Shown here: positions 6,679 through 15,701 of the stretch, in pieces
Numbering within the stretch: position 1 is the stretch's first letter
Layout: the number at the start of each line of letters is the position of its first letter
Assembly: GCA_021803105.1 (NCBI GenBank)
Contig: JAJZMC010000006.1
Location: 1 to 64,000 of the forward strand
Length of the DNA: 64,000 nucleotides
Reading direction: 5' to 3'
DNA from: a bacterium
GTDB taxonomy: Bacteria; Patescibacteriota; Saccharimonadia; Saccharimonadales; UBA4665
Position numbers and translations under genes: made by a program
The notes under the pieces: model-generated
The model's input: only the letters and a program-made list of their open reading frames with translations
What the model was told of the DNA's origin: nothing
Database searches by the model: none

Positions 6679-7270
6679 TATTATCCTTATTATTTATTTC
6701 ACTCATAAAATCAACATTAGTAATATTTAATTGACGTAAAATACTTTGTAATTTATTCTGAATATTACCTGGATGATGGACGTCGTGAATAATTAAATCT
6801 CCAATATATGTTTGTATCTTAATAGTCCCATAACTAAGTAACGTTTGTTGTAAGCCAGCTATTACATAACTAATTGATTGAATTTGTTCTAGTTTAATAT
6901 CTGCAACGGCTCTATGAAAAAAACCTTTTTGAACAATTTGAATAAATCTCTGATTAGTTACAATAAATAAACTAAAGTACCAACTTACCCAACTAGGTAA
7001 CAATATTATTATACCAAATATAAAACCAACAATCAGTCCACCGAAGAAATAACCAAAACCAAGCTGAGGTTGAATGGCTGCAGGTAAAACCCCAATTAAT
7101 GGACCAAATAAACCTAATACTAGCCCTTTTCTCATAACTACAGGGTGTTTACGAAAAACATATAAAACAGCCTCATCATCAAATTGATCCTTAAAATAAC
7201 GATAACCTGTATTAGCTGGCGTTTTACTAAGGTCCATATCTAAATATTGTATCATTAATTTATAATACAT
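6662..7270 (-). CDS. PH-domain (bPH2/YdbS-like) membrane protein
   Basis: 202 residues. Two long hydrophobic segments lie near 50-95. A bacterial PH domain follows (YFSLFIVTNQRFIQIVQKGFF, then DIKLEQIQSISY and IKIQTYIGDLI), as in the YdbS/YdbT family. The biochemical role of this family is poorly known; it is generally membrane or envelope related. It is translationally coupled to the PpiC foldase gene by a 17-nt overlap, suggesting a shared envelope function. Confidence 0.75.
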   Translation of the reverse strand: MYYKLMIQYLDMDLSKTPANTGYRYFKDQFDDEAVLYVFRKHPVVMRKGLVLGLFGPLIGVLPAAIQPQLGFGYFFGGLIVGFIFGIIILLPSWVSWYFSLFIVTNQRFIQIVQKGFFHRAVADIKLEQIQSISYVIAGLQQTLLSYGTIKIQTYIGDLIIHDVHHPGNIQNKLQSILRQLNITNVDFMSEINNKDNNEIED

Positions 7271-7396
7271 ATTTACCCGATATAAATAATTCGCAGTTAT
7301 TTTTACGAATAATCCAATAATTTGTCAACTAAGTTAATAATCTATCAACACAATAAAAGAAATAATACATCCAAGTAATATATTAAACTTGTTAAA

Positions 7397-7537
7397 ATGG
7401 TGCGCGAGCTGGATAGTAGGTGGAACCGTTTTGAGAGTAGTTTAAGATCATTACAAGTTAAATTAAATAACTTAGGTTTAATACTTAAAGATAATGAGAT
7501 CATTTATCTTGAAGATGAGGTAAATTATCATGTTTAA
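7397..7537 (+). CDS. 46-residue ORF upstream of PLD-like gene, unknown
   Basis: An open frame MVRELDSRWNRFESSLRSL... ending NYHV. Its last codons overlap the ATG of the next gene (7530) by 8 nt, which suggests translational coupling. It could also be the remaining fragment of a longer gene. No recognised domain; a short amphipathic helix near residues 10-25 is apparent. Confidence 0.35.
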   Translation: MVRELDSRWNRFESSLRSLQVKLNNLGLILKDNEIIYLEDEVNYHV

Positions 7538-7838
7538 GTATTTATCTGCCATTAAACGAATAGCAGTACCGGACAACTCAGATCTGTTTGACAGTAATAC
7601 TTTTTACCCTAGACTCTTAAAAAATTTAAAGAAAGCTAACTGCGAACTTATTATAGAAAGCCCTTACCTAACAACTAAAAGATTAGATTACCTATTCCCT
7701 ACTATTCAAATATTAAAAAATAAACGTATCAAAATAATAATTAATACTAAAGACCCAGCAGAGTTAGATAATGAGTATTTAAAATCTGAAGCAAACAAAG
7801 TTATTGCAAAACTATTACATCTAAGGATTAAGGTCTAG
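7530..7838 (+). pseudogene. Truncated phospholipase-D-like protein
   Basis: 102 residues resembling the first half of a PLDc_2 domain: CELIIESPYLTTKRLDYLF, then a helix and KRIKIIINTKDPAELD, with the final strand LRIKV. The catalytic HxK motif that should come right after the last strand is missing because a TAG ends the frame, and no HxK continuation is visible in other frames before 7888. It is probably a gene remnant, though a standalone small protein cannot be excluded. PLD-like domains of this type occur in helicases and restriction enzymes. Confidence 0.5.
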
Positions 7839-7887
7839 TTAAATATGACCTTCGAAAAAATTTATAATACTATCGAACATTGAATTT

Positions 7888-9057
7888 TTATCGTAACAAC
7901 TGTATAGCATTATTTTTTGTAATAATTTCTACTGGGATACCATAGGTATTTGTGAAACTTTTAGAACCAACAGTGGAGCTTTGTTTTGACCATTTAAATT
8001 CGTAGGCTTTGAACATATTCGTACCTCTAACCACTAAATCAACTTCTTTGCCGTCTGTTTTACGCCAAAAATACAAATTGTTCCTGTCTCCTTGCATAAG
8101 ATTTTTTTTGACAATCTCAGTAATAATCCAATTTTCAAATAAAGAACCAATATCACTTCGTAATGGTGATAAAGAAAACTCTTTGAGTAGTGCATTTCGT
8201 ACGCCAGTGTCCCAAAAAAATATTTTATTAGACTTACCGATCTCTTTTCTTTGATTTGTACTAAACCCCCGAAGACGGAAAATTACATAGGATCGTTCTA
8301 ATAAATCTAAGTACCTATCAATTGTTTGACGAGATATATGTAATGTTCTTTGTAGCTCATCAACCACCACTTCGCTACCAGCCTGATAAGCCAATAACTC
8401 AAGTAAACGTTTTACTGGCTCCGGAGATTTAACCAAACCACCTTGTAGTACATCCCGTAATAAATAATCAGAAGTCAGATTTAATAAATATTTTTCTTTA
8501 TCCTCGGAAGTAATTGTCGCAGGATACGAACCATAGACCATTTGTTGCAGCAGAAGAGTTTGAACTTGACCATTAAACTGTTCACTAAGCATTTTTTTTG
8601 TTATTTTAGGAGAATACCAAGGCTGAATACGAAGTACTTCCGAAAACAAAAGTGGAGTTAGATATTGTTTTTCATTTCTACCTGTCAATGGTTCCGATGC
8701 TATATCGAGTAAATCAAGGCTTGATGATCCTAGTAGTACGATTTTTATAGGGAGACGGGCATCATACCAACCTTTTACTATCCTACCAATTTCAGGAAAA
8801 GTTTGTGCTTCATCTATAACTAAGAGTTTTGGATTACCTAAAAATTTAATCGCTTCAGTTGGATTAAGAGTACTAGCGGCAGACAATCTTGCTTTATCTA
8901 CAGATATATCACAATTTAATAAAAGACCCCCAACTTTTTGAACGAAAGGTTCAATCATGGTCGTTTTACCGACTTGCCTTGCCCCTAGTAGAATAATAAC
9001 CTTATTGTCATTTAATAAATCTTGAAGCTGTTTTTCGATATCTCTCGATATATACAT
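7888..9057 (-). CDS. AAA+ ATPase with DUF4143 C-terminal domain
   Basis: 389 residues. Walker A is GARQVGKT (25-32) and Walker B is LLVIDEAQ (about 77-84). A winged-helix-like middle follows (VVDELQRTLHISRQTID), then the DUF4143 part with a restriction-nuclease-like signature (FFWDTGVRNAL ... KTDGKEVDLVV ... AYEFKWS). This AAA_14/DUF4143 family is common and scattered by transfer. Its function is unknown, with proposals of DNA binding or defence. It is monocistronic, next to the PLD-like remnant and a tRNA, consistent with an accessory insertion. Confidence 0.88.
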   Translation of the reverse strand: MYISRDIEKQLQDLLNDNKVIILLGARQVGKTTMIEPFVQKVGGLLLNCDISVDKARLSAASTLNPTEAIKFLGNPKLLVIDEAQTFPEIGRIVKGWYDARLPIKIVLLGSSSLDLLDIASEPLTGRNEKQYLTPLLFSEVLRIQPWYSPKITKKMLSEQFNGQVQTLLLQQMVYGSYPATITSEDKEKYLLNLTSDYLLRDVLQGGLVKSPEPVKRLLELLAYQAGSEVVVDELQRTLHISRQTIDRYLDLLERSYVIFRLRGFSTNQRKEIGKSNKIFFWDTGVRNALLKEFSLSPLRSDIGSLFENWIITEIVKKNLMQGDRNNLYFWRKTDGKEVDLVVRGTNMFKAYEFKWSKQSSTVGSKSFTNTYGIPVEIITKNNAIQLLR

Positions 9058-9200
9058 AATATTTATAGTTTACAATATAACCCGATAATTTGTAAAGTAC
9101 ATTTTATATATTTACTAATCCAACAACTACTAAACTACAAATTCTTAACTCTTACTGTTTAAAATGACGTTCTTTGGCGAAAAAACTTTAAATATTAAAA

Positions 9201-9275
9201 TGGTGCCTCCGAGAGGATTCGAACCTCTAGCTCTTCCTTAGGACGGAATTATTTTATCCATTGAACTACGGAGAC
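9201..9275 (-). tRNA. tRNA-Arg(CCT)
   Basis: The acceptor GTCTCCG pairs with CGGAGGC. The anticodon loop is GTCCTAA on a four-pair stem with one terminal mismatch. The T arm is AGAGG-TTCGAAT-CCTCT. Discriminator A, and CCA is encoded. It reads AGG. Confidence 0.92.
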
Positions 9276-9298
9276 AAAAAATATTTATCCAACTATTT

Positions 9299-9799
9299 TT
9301 AACTTGGTTGAGTAAACTGTTCATGAACGGTTTTATACTCAAAAATTTCCTCATTATTAAACCAATGATTAATTTCAGATACAGCTTCAGTTTTATCAGC
9401 AGAAGCATGAACAATATTCGCAACTCCCCTACCAACTTTAGCGGCAGCTCCATAATTTACATGAGCAAAATCTCCTCTAATAGTTCCCGGCATTGCTTTT
9501 TTAGGTTCAGTTTCTCCAACCATTTTTCGCACCGTCTCAACAGCTTCAATTCCTTCTAAAATCATTGCAATTACAGGACCATCTTGCATACTAGCTAATT
9601 GACTTTCAAAAATTTCTTCTCCTTTTCTAGATTTTAAAGTACCAATTTCTTCATAATGTTTATATAAATGTTGATAATCTGGTTTAACCATTTTCATTGC
9701 TAAAATTTTAAAACCTGCTTGCTCAAATCTTGTCAAAATTAATCCAACAATCCCACGCATTACACAATCTGGTTTAAAAATTACTAAAGTTCTTTCCAT
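9299..9799 (-). CDS. ndk: Nucleoside diphosphate kinase
   Basis: 166 residues that cover the whole family fold from ERTLVIFKPDCVMRGIVG through GTIRGDF to NIVHASAD, whose His (near 130) is phosphorylated during transfer of the gamma phosphate between nucleotides. It keeps (d)NTP pools balanced. It is longer than the usual 140 residues because of a charged C-terminal extension (NNEEIFEYKTVHEQF), also seen in some other Ndk proteins. No Shine-Dalgarno is visible. Confidence 0.96.
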   Translation of the reverse strand: MERTLVIFKPDCVMRGIVGLILTRFEQAGFKILAMKMVKPDYQHLYKHYEEIGTLKSRKGEEIFESQLASMQDGPVIAMILEGIEAVETVRKMVGETEPKKAMPGTIRGDFAHVNYGAAAKVGRGVANIVHASADKTEAVSEINHWFNNEEIFEYKTVHEQFTQPS

Positions 9800-9913
9800 T
9801 TATTATTATGTCCTATTTAATTCATCTTATTTTAACAGACATACTAGATTAACAACAAACCTTAATTTTAAAAGTATCATAATGATAATATTATGTTTTA
9901 TACTTAATCTATT

Positions 9914-10831
9914 ATGCAATTCGATAAACTTAAATATGAATTTTTAGAGTATTTAGAAATTGAAAAAAATCGTTCTGCAAAAACTATTAAAAATTATGAT
10001 CATTATCTAACTAGATTAAGTGATTTTGCTGGTGATATATCAATTAATGATTTAAATGATGAACTAATTAGAAAATGGCGTTTATGGTTAAATAGACTAG
10101 GAACAAATGTTAAAGATGAACTAGATAAATCAACTCAAAATTATCACTTAATAGCTTTAAGAAATTTTTTAAAATATTGTCATAAACGTAATATTGACAC
10201 TTTAGCAGCTGAAAAAATTGAACTTGCGTCGACTATTCGAAAACAGGTTACTTTTTTAACTAAAGATGAACTTAATAGATTATTTAATCAACCTAATGTT
10301 AATAATGTTATTGGTCTAAGAGATAAAGCAATCTTAGAATTATTATTTAGTTCAGGCATGAGAGTTAGTGAACTAGTTAGTGTTAATAGAGATCAAATTA
10401 ATCTTGAACGAGGAGAATTTACTGTTCGAGGTAAAGGACAGAAAGATCGACCCATCTTTATTAGTTCTGATGCAAAAAACTGGCTCATAAAATATATGGC
10501 CAAAAGAATAGATACAGCACAACCATTATTTATACATTATAGTAATGGTCATAAAATAATCGATAATTCAGGTAATTTTAAACGTTTAACAACTAGAAGT
10601 GTTCAAAGATTAGTTAATCACTACGCTCTACTGGCAGGTATCACTAAACATGTTAGTCCTCATGTTTTAAGACATTCATTTGCTACTGATTTATTAATGA
10701 ATGGTGCTGATATTAGAAGTGTACAGTCTATGCTTGGGCATAGTAATATTGCCACTACTCAAATATATACTCATATAACTGATACTCATCTAAAAGAAAT
10801 CCATAAAAATTTTCATAACAAAACAATCTAG
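9914..10831 (+). CDS. Tyrosine recombinase, XerC/XerD type
   Basis: 305 residues. The N-terminal SAM-like domain (FLEYLEIEKNRSAKTIKNY) binds DNA. The catalytic domain has Arg in SSGMRVSE (near 149), the HVLRHSFATDLL box (near 250), MLGHSN (near 272) and the nucleophilic Tyr in QIYTHIT (near 282). All five catalytic positions appear intact. Length and housekeeping context fit dimer resolution of the chromosome at dif rather than a phage integrase. A TATACT box 9 nt before the ATG suggests a very short or absent leader. It is convergent with the pilus operon, with 1 bp between stops. Confidence 0.93.
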   Translation: MQFDKLKYEFLEYLEIEKNRSAKTIKNYDHYLTRLSDFAGDISINDLNDELIRKWRLWLNRLGTNVKDELDKSTQNYHLIALRNFLKYCHKRNIDTLAAEKIELASTIRKQVTFLTKDELNRLFNQPNVNNVIGLRDKAILELLFSSGMRVSELVSVNRDQINLERGEFTVRGKGQKDRPIFISSDAKNWLIKYMAKRIDTAQPLFIHYSNGHKIIDNSGNFKRLTTRSVQRLVNHYALLAGITKHVSPHVLRHSFATDLLMNGADIRSVQSMLGHSNIATTQIYTHITDTHLKEIHKNFHNKTI

Positions 10832-10832
10832 A

Positions 10833-11930
10833 TTACAGACCACCACAAGATATAGGAGCTCTATTAGAAATAGAGCCTGGTCGGGCCGTAAAATCTTTAC
10901 AAATACTATTTTGCGATAATATAGCTTGACTAGGCGCTTGATTATTACAAATTGTACTAATACAAATTCTTTCTTCAATACGTCTAGATACTCCAGATGC
11001 AACACCAGTAGAATCAATTAATGCTTGGGACCCGAAAAAACTAATTTGATTATTTGATAAATTAGAATTAAAAGCTGTTACTGATACATCAGCACTGGAA
11101 TAATAAGGTACTATATGAACATAATACCCAGAACTTTGGCGTGGTGGTGAAATCATAACATTACAAGTAAACTCACCCTGAGCTGTTAAAGTAGAGCTAC
11201 AATTCCCTACTAAAACATGTCCATTAAAGTTATTAACTGCTAAATATCTACCATTATAAGGGAATATAAAATAATTATTGGTACGACTAATAATAAAAGA
11301 AGTGCTATTTTTAACATCATTCATTGGAACAATATCAAGTTCCAATATTGGCGCTGAACAATTAGTATAGTTAGCTATACTAGGAAATTTACCAGGTGGT
11401 GGACAATTAGAAAATGATAAAGCACTATTTAAGTTATGTGTCTGCCAACTTATATTAATCCTTGCGATATTAGTAGCTGAAGTATTTTGTACTGGAAAGG
11501 CTTCTCCAACATTTTGTACTATAGGCTTATACTCTAAAGAATATGGTTCAGGGTTAACCAGTAAACAACTATAACTTGCCGAACTATTAATAGCTGATAT
11601 TGAAGAATTAGTATAAACATTATTATGACTATTATCAACTATGCAATTGTTAGTCTGAACAGGTAAATTAGCTAAATTTTGACCAGCTTTTTCATAGGCT
11701 GTAATAATACTATAGGCAGTATTAATTCCGCTTTCAGCCGCATAATAAGCTTCTGTACTAAGAGCATTATCCAATGTAACTTGTTGATCATGCCTAGTAG
11801 TAGCCGAAAATCCTAAAGCAATTAAACCCACTATCACCATAATTAACATGCTAATGATAATTGCGGCATATCCTGACTCGTTATAAGATTTTATTTTTAT
11901 ATACATCCTAACAGTATTATATAACTTCAT
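10833..11930 (-). CDS. PilX/GspK-like minor prepilin
   Basis: 365 residues, last gene of the pilus operon. The N-terminal region ESGYAAIIISMLIMVIVGLI resembles a prepilin cleavage site (Gly before Tyr) plus hydrophobic helix, but it lacks Glu at mature position 5. That lack is typical of PilX/GspK minor pilins, which sit at the tip and prime assembly. The TEAYYAAESGIN stretch after the helix is characteristic of PilX-N. The rest is Ser/Asn-rich and contains paired cysteines. It abuts the upstream prepilin at 11930. Confidence 0.75.
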   Translation of the reverse strand: MKLYNTVRMYIKIKSYNESGYAAIIISMLIMVIVGLIALGFSATTRHDQQVTLDNALSTEAYYAAESGINTAYSIITAYEKAGQNLANLPVQTNNCIVDNSHNNVYTNSSISAINSSASYSCLLVNPEPYSLEYKPIVQNVGEAFPVQNTSATNIARINISWQTHNLNSALSFSNCPPPGKFPSIANYTNCSAPILELDIVPMNDVKNSTSFIISRTNNYFIFPYNGRYLAVNNFNGHVLVGNCSSTLTAQGEFTCNVMISPPRQSSGYYVHIVPYYSSADVSVTAFNSNLSNNQISFFGSQALIDSTGVASGVSRRIEERICISTICNNQAPSQAILSQNSICKDFTARPGSISNRAPISCGGL

Positions 11931-12589
11931 TAAATATTTCCAATCCTTGATGTTACTGTGGTAGATAAAGAACTAACAGCACATAACGAAACACTAAAAG
12001 CCGAGATAACACATCTATATTTATAAGGTGGAGCTGGATCAGATGCGGTATTTAAAGTCTGTAAAACGCTATTATTACCATAACCAATTGTAAGAGAAAT
12101 ATCATAAATATTATTATTTTGACTTATTGCAAGTTGACCCACTCTCTCATTTTGAGATAAAAGTTGTCTGCTACTACCTATATTAATTGAAGTTGGATAA
12201 ACACAATTTGGTGATAAACTATTTGTAAGCTGTAATAAACCAGCCACTTGATTATTGCTTGTAAACAGCTGGTTTAAACTATAGATATACTCATAACTAC
12301 CAATACAAAAATAATAATTATTAGTAGATGAATTTAATTGTGGTAACACAATATTATTATTACTATTATCATCAAATTTAATCGCGTTAGCTAAATTCAT
12401 TAAAATAGCCTGAGAATTATCTTGATTTTTAATAACAACTTGACCCTCAACATAAGTCTTACTAACATAAATTATAGCAATCGTTGCGATTAACAATATG
12501 CTTGAAAAAACTACGGTTGATATCATTAACTCAATTAACGTAAAACCTTTGCTGTTTACTTTTTTATTATAAATTTTAAACTTTTTCAT
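11930..12589 (-). CDS. Type IV minor prepilin (PilW-like)
   Basis: 219 residues. The class III leader SKG precedes FTLIELMISTVVFSSIL, with the conserved Glu at mature position 5. The leader is short and basic. The globular part is Asn/Ser-rich with a few cysteines near the end (KYRCVISAFSVSLCAV). It would be processed by the PilD homolog in the same operon and assembled in the pilus, probably near the tip. PilW-like is assigned from order and size only. Confidence 0.8.
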   Translation of the reverse strand: MKKFKIYNKKVNSKGFTLIELMISTVVFSSILLIATIAIIYVSKTYVEGQVVIKNQDNSQAILMNLANAIKFDDNSNNNIVLPQLNSSTNNYYFCIGSYEYIYSLNQLFTSNNQVAGLLQLTNSLSPNCVYPTSINIGSSRQLLSQNERVGQLAISQNNNIYDISLTIGYGNNSVLQTLNTASDPAPPYKYRCVISAFSVSLCAVSSLSTTVTSRIGNI

Positions 12590-12602
12590 TATTAACTTGT
12601 TT

Positions 12603-13217
12603 TTAACATTGAATATTTCTAGCCTGTGGTCTGTATGCTAAAGTTACCCTACTATAACTACCAGACAACGATTTATTATAATTTCCAACCAGTAATGATG
12701 GCCAAGTAACATCAACATTATAATTATAGTTACTAATCGTACAACTACTTCCACCACCTAAATTGATAGTAGGAAAAGTTACTGGTTGACTCGTTATAGC
12801 TACTTTATAACAATAATGACCAGCATTTAAACAGTTAGTAGTACTAGTCACACCTTGAGCGATCGCATTACTCAAAACACCGCACTGATTATACGAAACT
12901 GGTACATCAGCAGTATTAAAACAAAAAGAACTATTACTTGTACCACTGACTTGAGCGTTACCACAAATAACACCTAATGTAGCTTCTGGACAACTGTGAG
13001 ACTTGTTATTAATATTAGTATACCAAGCAATTAATGATTCAACTTGAGATTGGGCAATCGTTAAAGCTTCCGCATGTTCTTGTGAATCTCTCAATGTTAA
13101 TGTTGATGTATTAACGGATACATAAGCTCCAACTAAAATGACAGACAATATGGCGATTGATAATAAAACCTCAATTATAGTATCGCCACGCTGTAAATAT
13201 AACTTTTTCATATACAA
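12603..13217 (-). CDS. Type IV minor prepilin (PilV-like)
   Basis: 204 residues with leader YLQRG before DTIIEVLLSIAILSVIL. The first mature residue would be Asp rather than the usual Phe, and Glu5 is present. The helix continues AYVSVNTSTLTLRDSQ, as in PilV/GspI. Multiple cysteines (at least eight) in the globular part suggest disulfides outside the cell. It overlaps the upstream prepilin gene by 10 nt. Confidence 0.75.
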   Translation of the reverse strand: MYMKKLYLQRGDTIIEVLLSIAILSVILVGAYVSVNTSTLTLRDSQEHAEALTIAQSQVESLIAWYTNINNKSHSCPEATLGVICGNAQVSGTSNSSFCFNTADVPVSYNQCGVLSNAIAQGVTSTTNCLNAGHYCYKVAITSQPVTFPTINLGGGSSCTISNYNYNVDVTWPSLLVGNYNKSLSGSYSRVTLAYRPQARNIQC

Positions 13218-14107
13218 TTCTTCTTATTATACAGGATGGTTGTTAAAGCTTTATAACTACTATTTGTCTGTGATCCAATAATTAAATCAGCTGAAATACC
13301 TAAACTACTATCATTAAGACATATTCTAACACCGCTACCAGGATTTATTGGAGCTATGGAATCAGGAATTATAGAATTAGATGTTGGATTAATCATACAA
13401 ATTGACTGCTGTATAGTTTGACAACTATCAGTTAACTGATTAACATTTCTGGTTAAACTTGGAATTGATAAATTACCACTATAATATGGCTCCAGTGGTG
13501 CAATATTAATATATTGAGAACTTGAATTTAATAAACTACTTTGAGTAGAAATATACTGATTAAACTTATTATATAACAAAAAACTATTAATTGGTTTTCT
13601 AGTGCTCGAAGCGAGATAATAAACTGAATAAACCGATAGTCCACTAGGAACATTGTATGTTCGATTTAAAATAGCTGAAGTTATAGGCTCAGCTTGTGCC
13701 AAATTAACTGAATTAGGCTGTAATTGATTAATAGTATTATTTTTAAAAGTATAACCAAATACCGGTAATACATTAAGTGTCCAAGATTGATTATAATTAT
13801 TATTAGTAAAAGACAAAACAGATCCTAAATACATACAATCTGGTGAAGTAGTACTACCACTCGCGATATTTGATATATATAATCGATTTGGACCAGGTAG
13901 ACAATAATAATTATTAGGTAAACTATAATTACCTTCTGCTGTATTATTAATATAAGTTTGTATTTGTGTTTTCAATAAACCTAACCCTACCCTAAATTGA
14001 TCTTCATTTTGCGTTTTTAAAAGATTAGAAATACCAAAAATAAATAAAGCCCCAGCTATCGCTAAAAAAAGCATTAATTCAACAATCGTAAAACCATTTT
14101 TATTCAT
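13208..14107 (-). CDS. Type IV minor prepilin
   Basis: 299 residues. The very short leader MNKNG precedes FTIVELMLFLAIAGAL, with Glu5 conserved. The remainder is a large Asn/Ser/Tyr-rich globular domain with about seven cysteines (for example LPNNYYCLPG and QQSICMIN), larger than a standard pseudopilin. It heads the four-gene minor pilin block downstream of pilD. Its exact counterpart in model systems (FimU, PilE) is not clear. Confidence 0.8.
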   Translation of the reverse strand: MNKNGFTIVELMLFLAIAGALFIFGISNLLKTQNEDQFRVGLGLLKTQIQTYINNTAEGNYSLPNNYYCLPGPNRLYISNIASGSTTSPDCMYLGSVLSFTNNNYNQSWTLNVLPVFGYTFKNNTINQLQPNSVNLAQAEPITSAILNRTYNVPSGLSVYSVYYLASSTRKPINSFLLYNKFNQYISTQSSLLNSSSQYINIAPLEPYYSGNLSIPSLTRNVNQLTDSCQTIQQSICMINPTSNSIIPDSIAPINPGSGVRICLNDSSLGISADLIIGSQTNSSYKALTTILYNKKNCI

Positions 14108-14166
14108 AAAATTTAATATGTTTTCCTCTTAGAGTATAGCATAATAAGCATAACTGTAATGATTAA

Positions 14167-15039
14167 TTATGGTAATAAATAATAATTTTTAGCGAAATGA
14201 ATAATAACTACTCCAAAGAGTTGAATGATAAAAGTAGCTAAAATTAAAAAAGGGCCAAAAGGAATTATTGAGTCTTTATGATATTTTTTAAAAACTAACA
14301 ACGGAATACTAACTAAGCTACCTAGTAAAGAAGCTAAAAACAAAAAAATTATACTATCAAGAGGTCCACCAATTAAAACACCAATTAAAGCACCAAGTCT
14401 GATATCTCCATATCCAATCCACTTACCTTTTGAAATTAAATAAATAAAATAGAATAACCCACCACCAATAATTATTCCCCAAAAAATATTAAATAATGAA
14501 CTAAGTACTTGGTGTTGCCATAATATTAAAACTAAACGATAGATTATAATAAAAATTAAAGTTGTATAAATAATTCTACTAGGTAAAATAAACCATTTTA
14601 AATCATAAATTGCTAGTGCAATAAATCCGACTACTATCAAAAGAGATAGAATAAATAATATTAACCCATATCCAATTAATGTATAAGGCCAAAATAAATA
14701 ATAACCTGCAAATATTACAGCTGTTAATATTTCTATAACTGGATATTGCCAACTAATTTTAGTTTTGCAATATCGACATTTACCACGTAAAATAACCCAA
14801 CTAAAAACTGGCACTAAATCTCGAGGAGACAAAATATGCAGACAATTAGGACAAATTGAACGACCAGATATTATCGATAATGACACCTTATTTTTGCTAT
14901 TATTTTCCTGTTTTGATTTTAAACCCAAAGAAGAAGACACATCCTGTTGATGTATTCGCCAAATAACAGCATTAATAAAACTGCCAAATATTAATCCATA
15001 AACAATTATTGCTATCAAAGTAAAGATCATCCAAAACAT
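14167..15039 (-). CDS. pilD: Prepilin peptidase/N-methyltransferase
   Basis: 290 residues, about eight membrane helices. Two CxxC pairs (CPNC near 62, CRYC near 83) form the cytoplasmic zinc loop. The catalytic aspartates are in YDLKWFILPS (near 145) and GYGD (near 210). The enzyme removes prepilin leaders after Gly and methylates the new N-terminus. Substrates are the five prepilins in this operon. The first loop domain (PF06750) is present, so both activities are expected. Confidence 0.94.
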   Translation of the reverse strand: MFWMIFTLIAIIVYGLIFGSFINAVIWRIHQQDVSSSLGLKSKQENNSKNKVSLSIISGRSICPNCLHILSPRDLVPVFSWVILRGKCRYCKTKISWQYPVIEILTAVIFAGYYLFWPYTLIGYGLILFILSLLIVVGFIALAIYDLKWFILPSRIIYTTLIFIIIYRLVLILWQHQVLSSLFNIFWGIIIGGGLFYFIYLISKGKWIGYGDIRLGALIGVLIGGPLDSIIFLFLASLLGSLVSIPLLVFKKYHKDSIIPFGPFLILATFIIQLFGVVIIHFAKNYYLLP

Positions 15040-15091
15040 AATATCATGTCCTGAAATAACTTTATTGCATTATACTCTAAAATTTTATTAA

Positions 15092-15667
15092 CTATTCAAT
15101 ACAATTAGAACTAGAATAACTTTCACCAGAACTAGTTTGAACAGGATAATAAATTGCAATTGATCTAGTATCTGGATTACCAGAACAAGTTATACCAATC
15201 TCTACTAATATTGGATTACCAGCTGGTGCTGGATTTAAAGTAGGCATAGAACCAGTTGAAGCAACTTGAATTTTATCTGCACTTTGAACTTTAGCAGTTG
15301 ATGCTATATCACTATTAGATGAGGCTGAAGTCGAACCAATAGTAACAACACCATTATTATTAGCATTCGTTGACGCAGATGACCCAAAATTAGAGACTTG
15401 AGGAACATAACCACCATTATTAGATTCAAAATCACTGATAGCCGAAGCAATAGCATTAGCATCACTTTTAATATTCGAGTTATTAGATTGTCGTTGTAAT
15501 GCTGGAACAGCCAAAAGAACAATTAATAAAATAAGACCAGCTATAGCTAATACTATCATTGTTTCAACTATAGTAAAGCCTCTGTATTTATAGCTTTTAA
15601 TTACATTTTTTTTCATGTGCCGCTTTTTTGCCCCCTTTTTATGAAAACCTCTATCAATAATAACCAT
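15092..15667 (-). CDS. pilA: Major type IV pilin candidate
   Basis: 191 residues. The leader ends KYRG, then FTIVETMIVLAIAGLILLIV with Glu5. The ORF N-terminus up to the leader is about 29 residues, longer than typical, and an internal ATG (MKKNVIKSYKYRG) may be the true start at about 15616. The C-terminus has two cysteines (ITCSGNPD and SSNCIE) that could form the D-region disulfide. It sits between pilC and pilD, is the smallest full prepilin and has the most canonical helix, so it is the best candidate for the main subunit. Confidence 0.85.
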   Translation of the reverse strand: MVIIDRGFHKKGAKKRHMKKNVIKSYKYRGFTIVETMIVLAIAGLILLIVLLAVPALQRQSNNSNIKSDANAIASAISDFESNNGGYVPQVSNFGSSASTNANNNGVVTIGSTSASSNSDIASTAKVQSADKIQVASTGSMPTLNPAPAGNPILVEIGITCSGNPDTRSIAIYYPVQTSSGESYSSSNCIE

Positions 15668-15701
15668 AAACGTTTAAATGTGCAAATACTATACTAATCT
15701 A

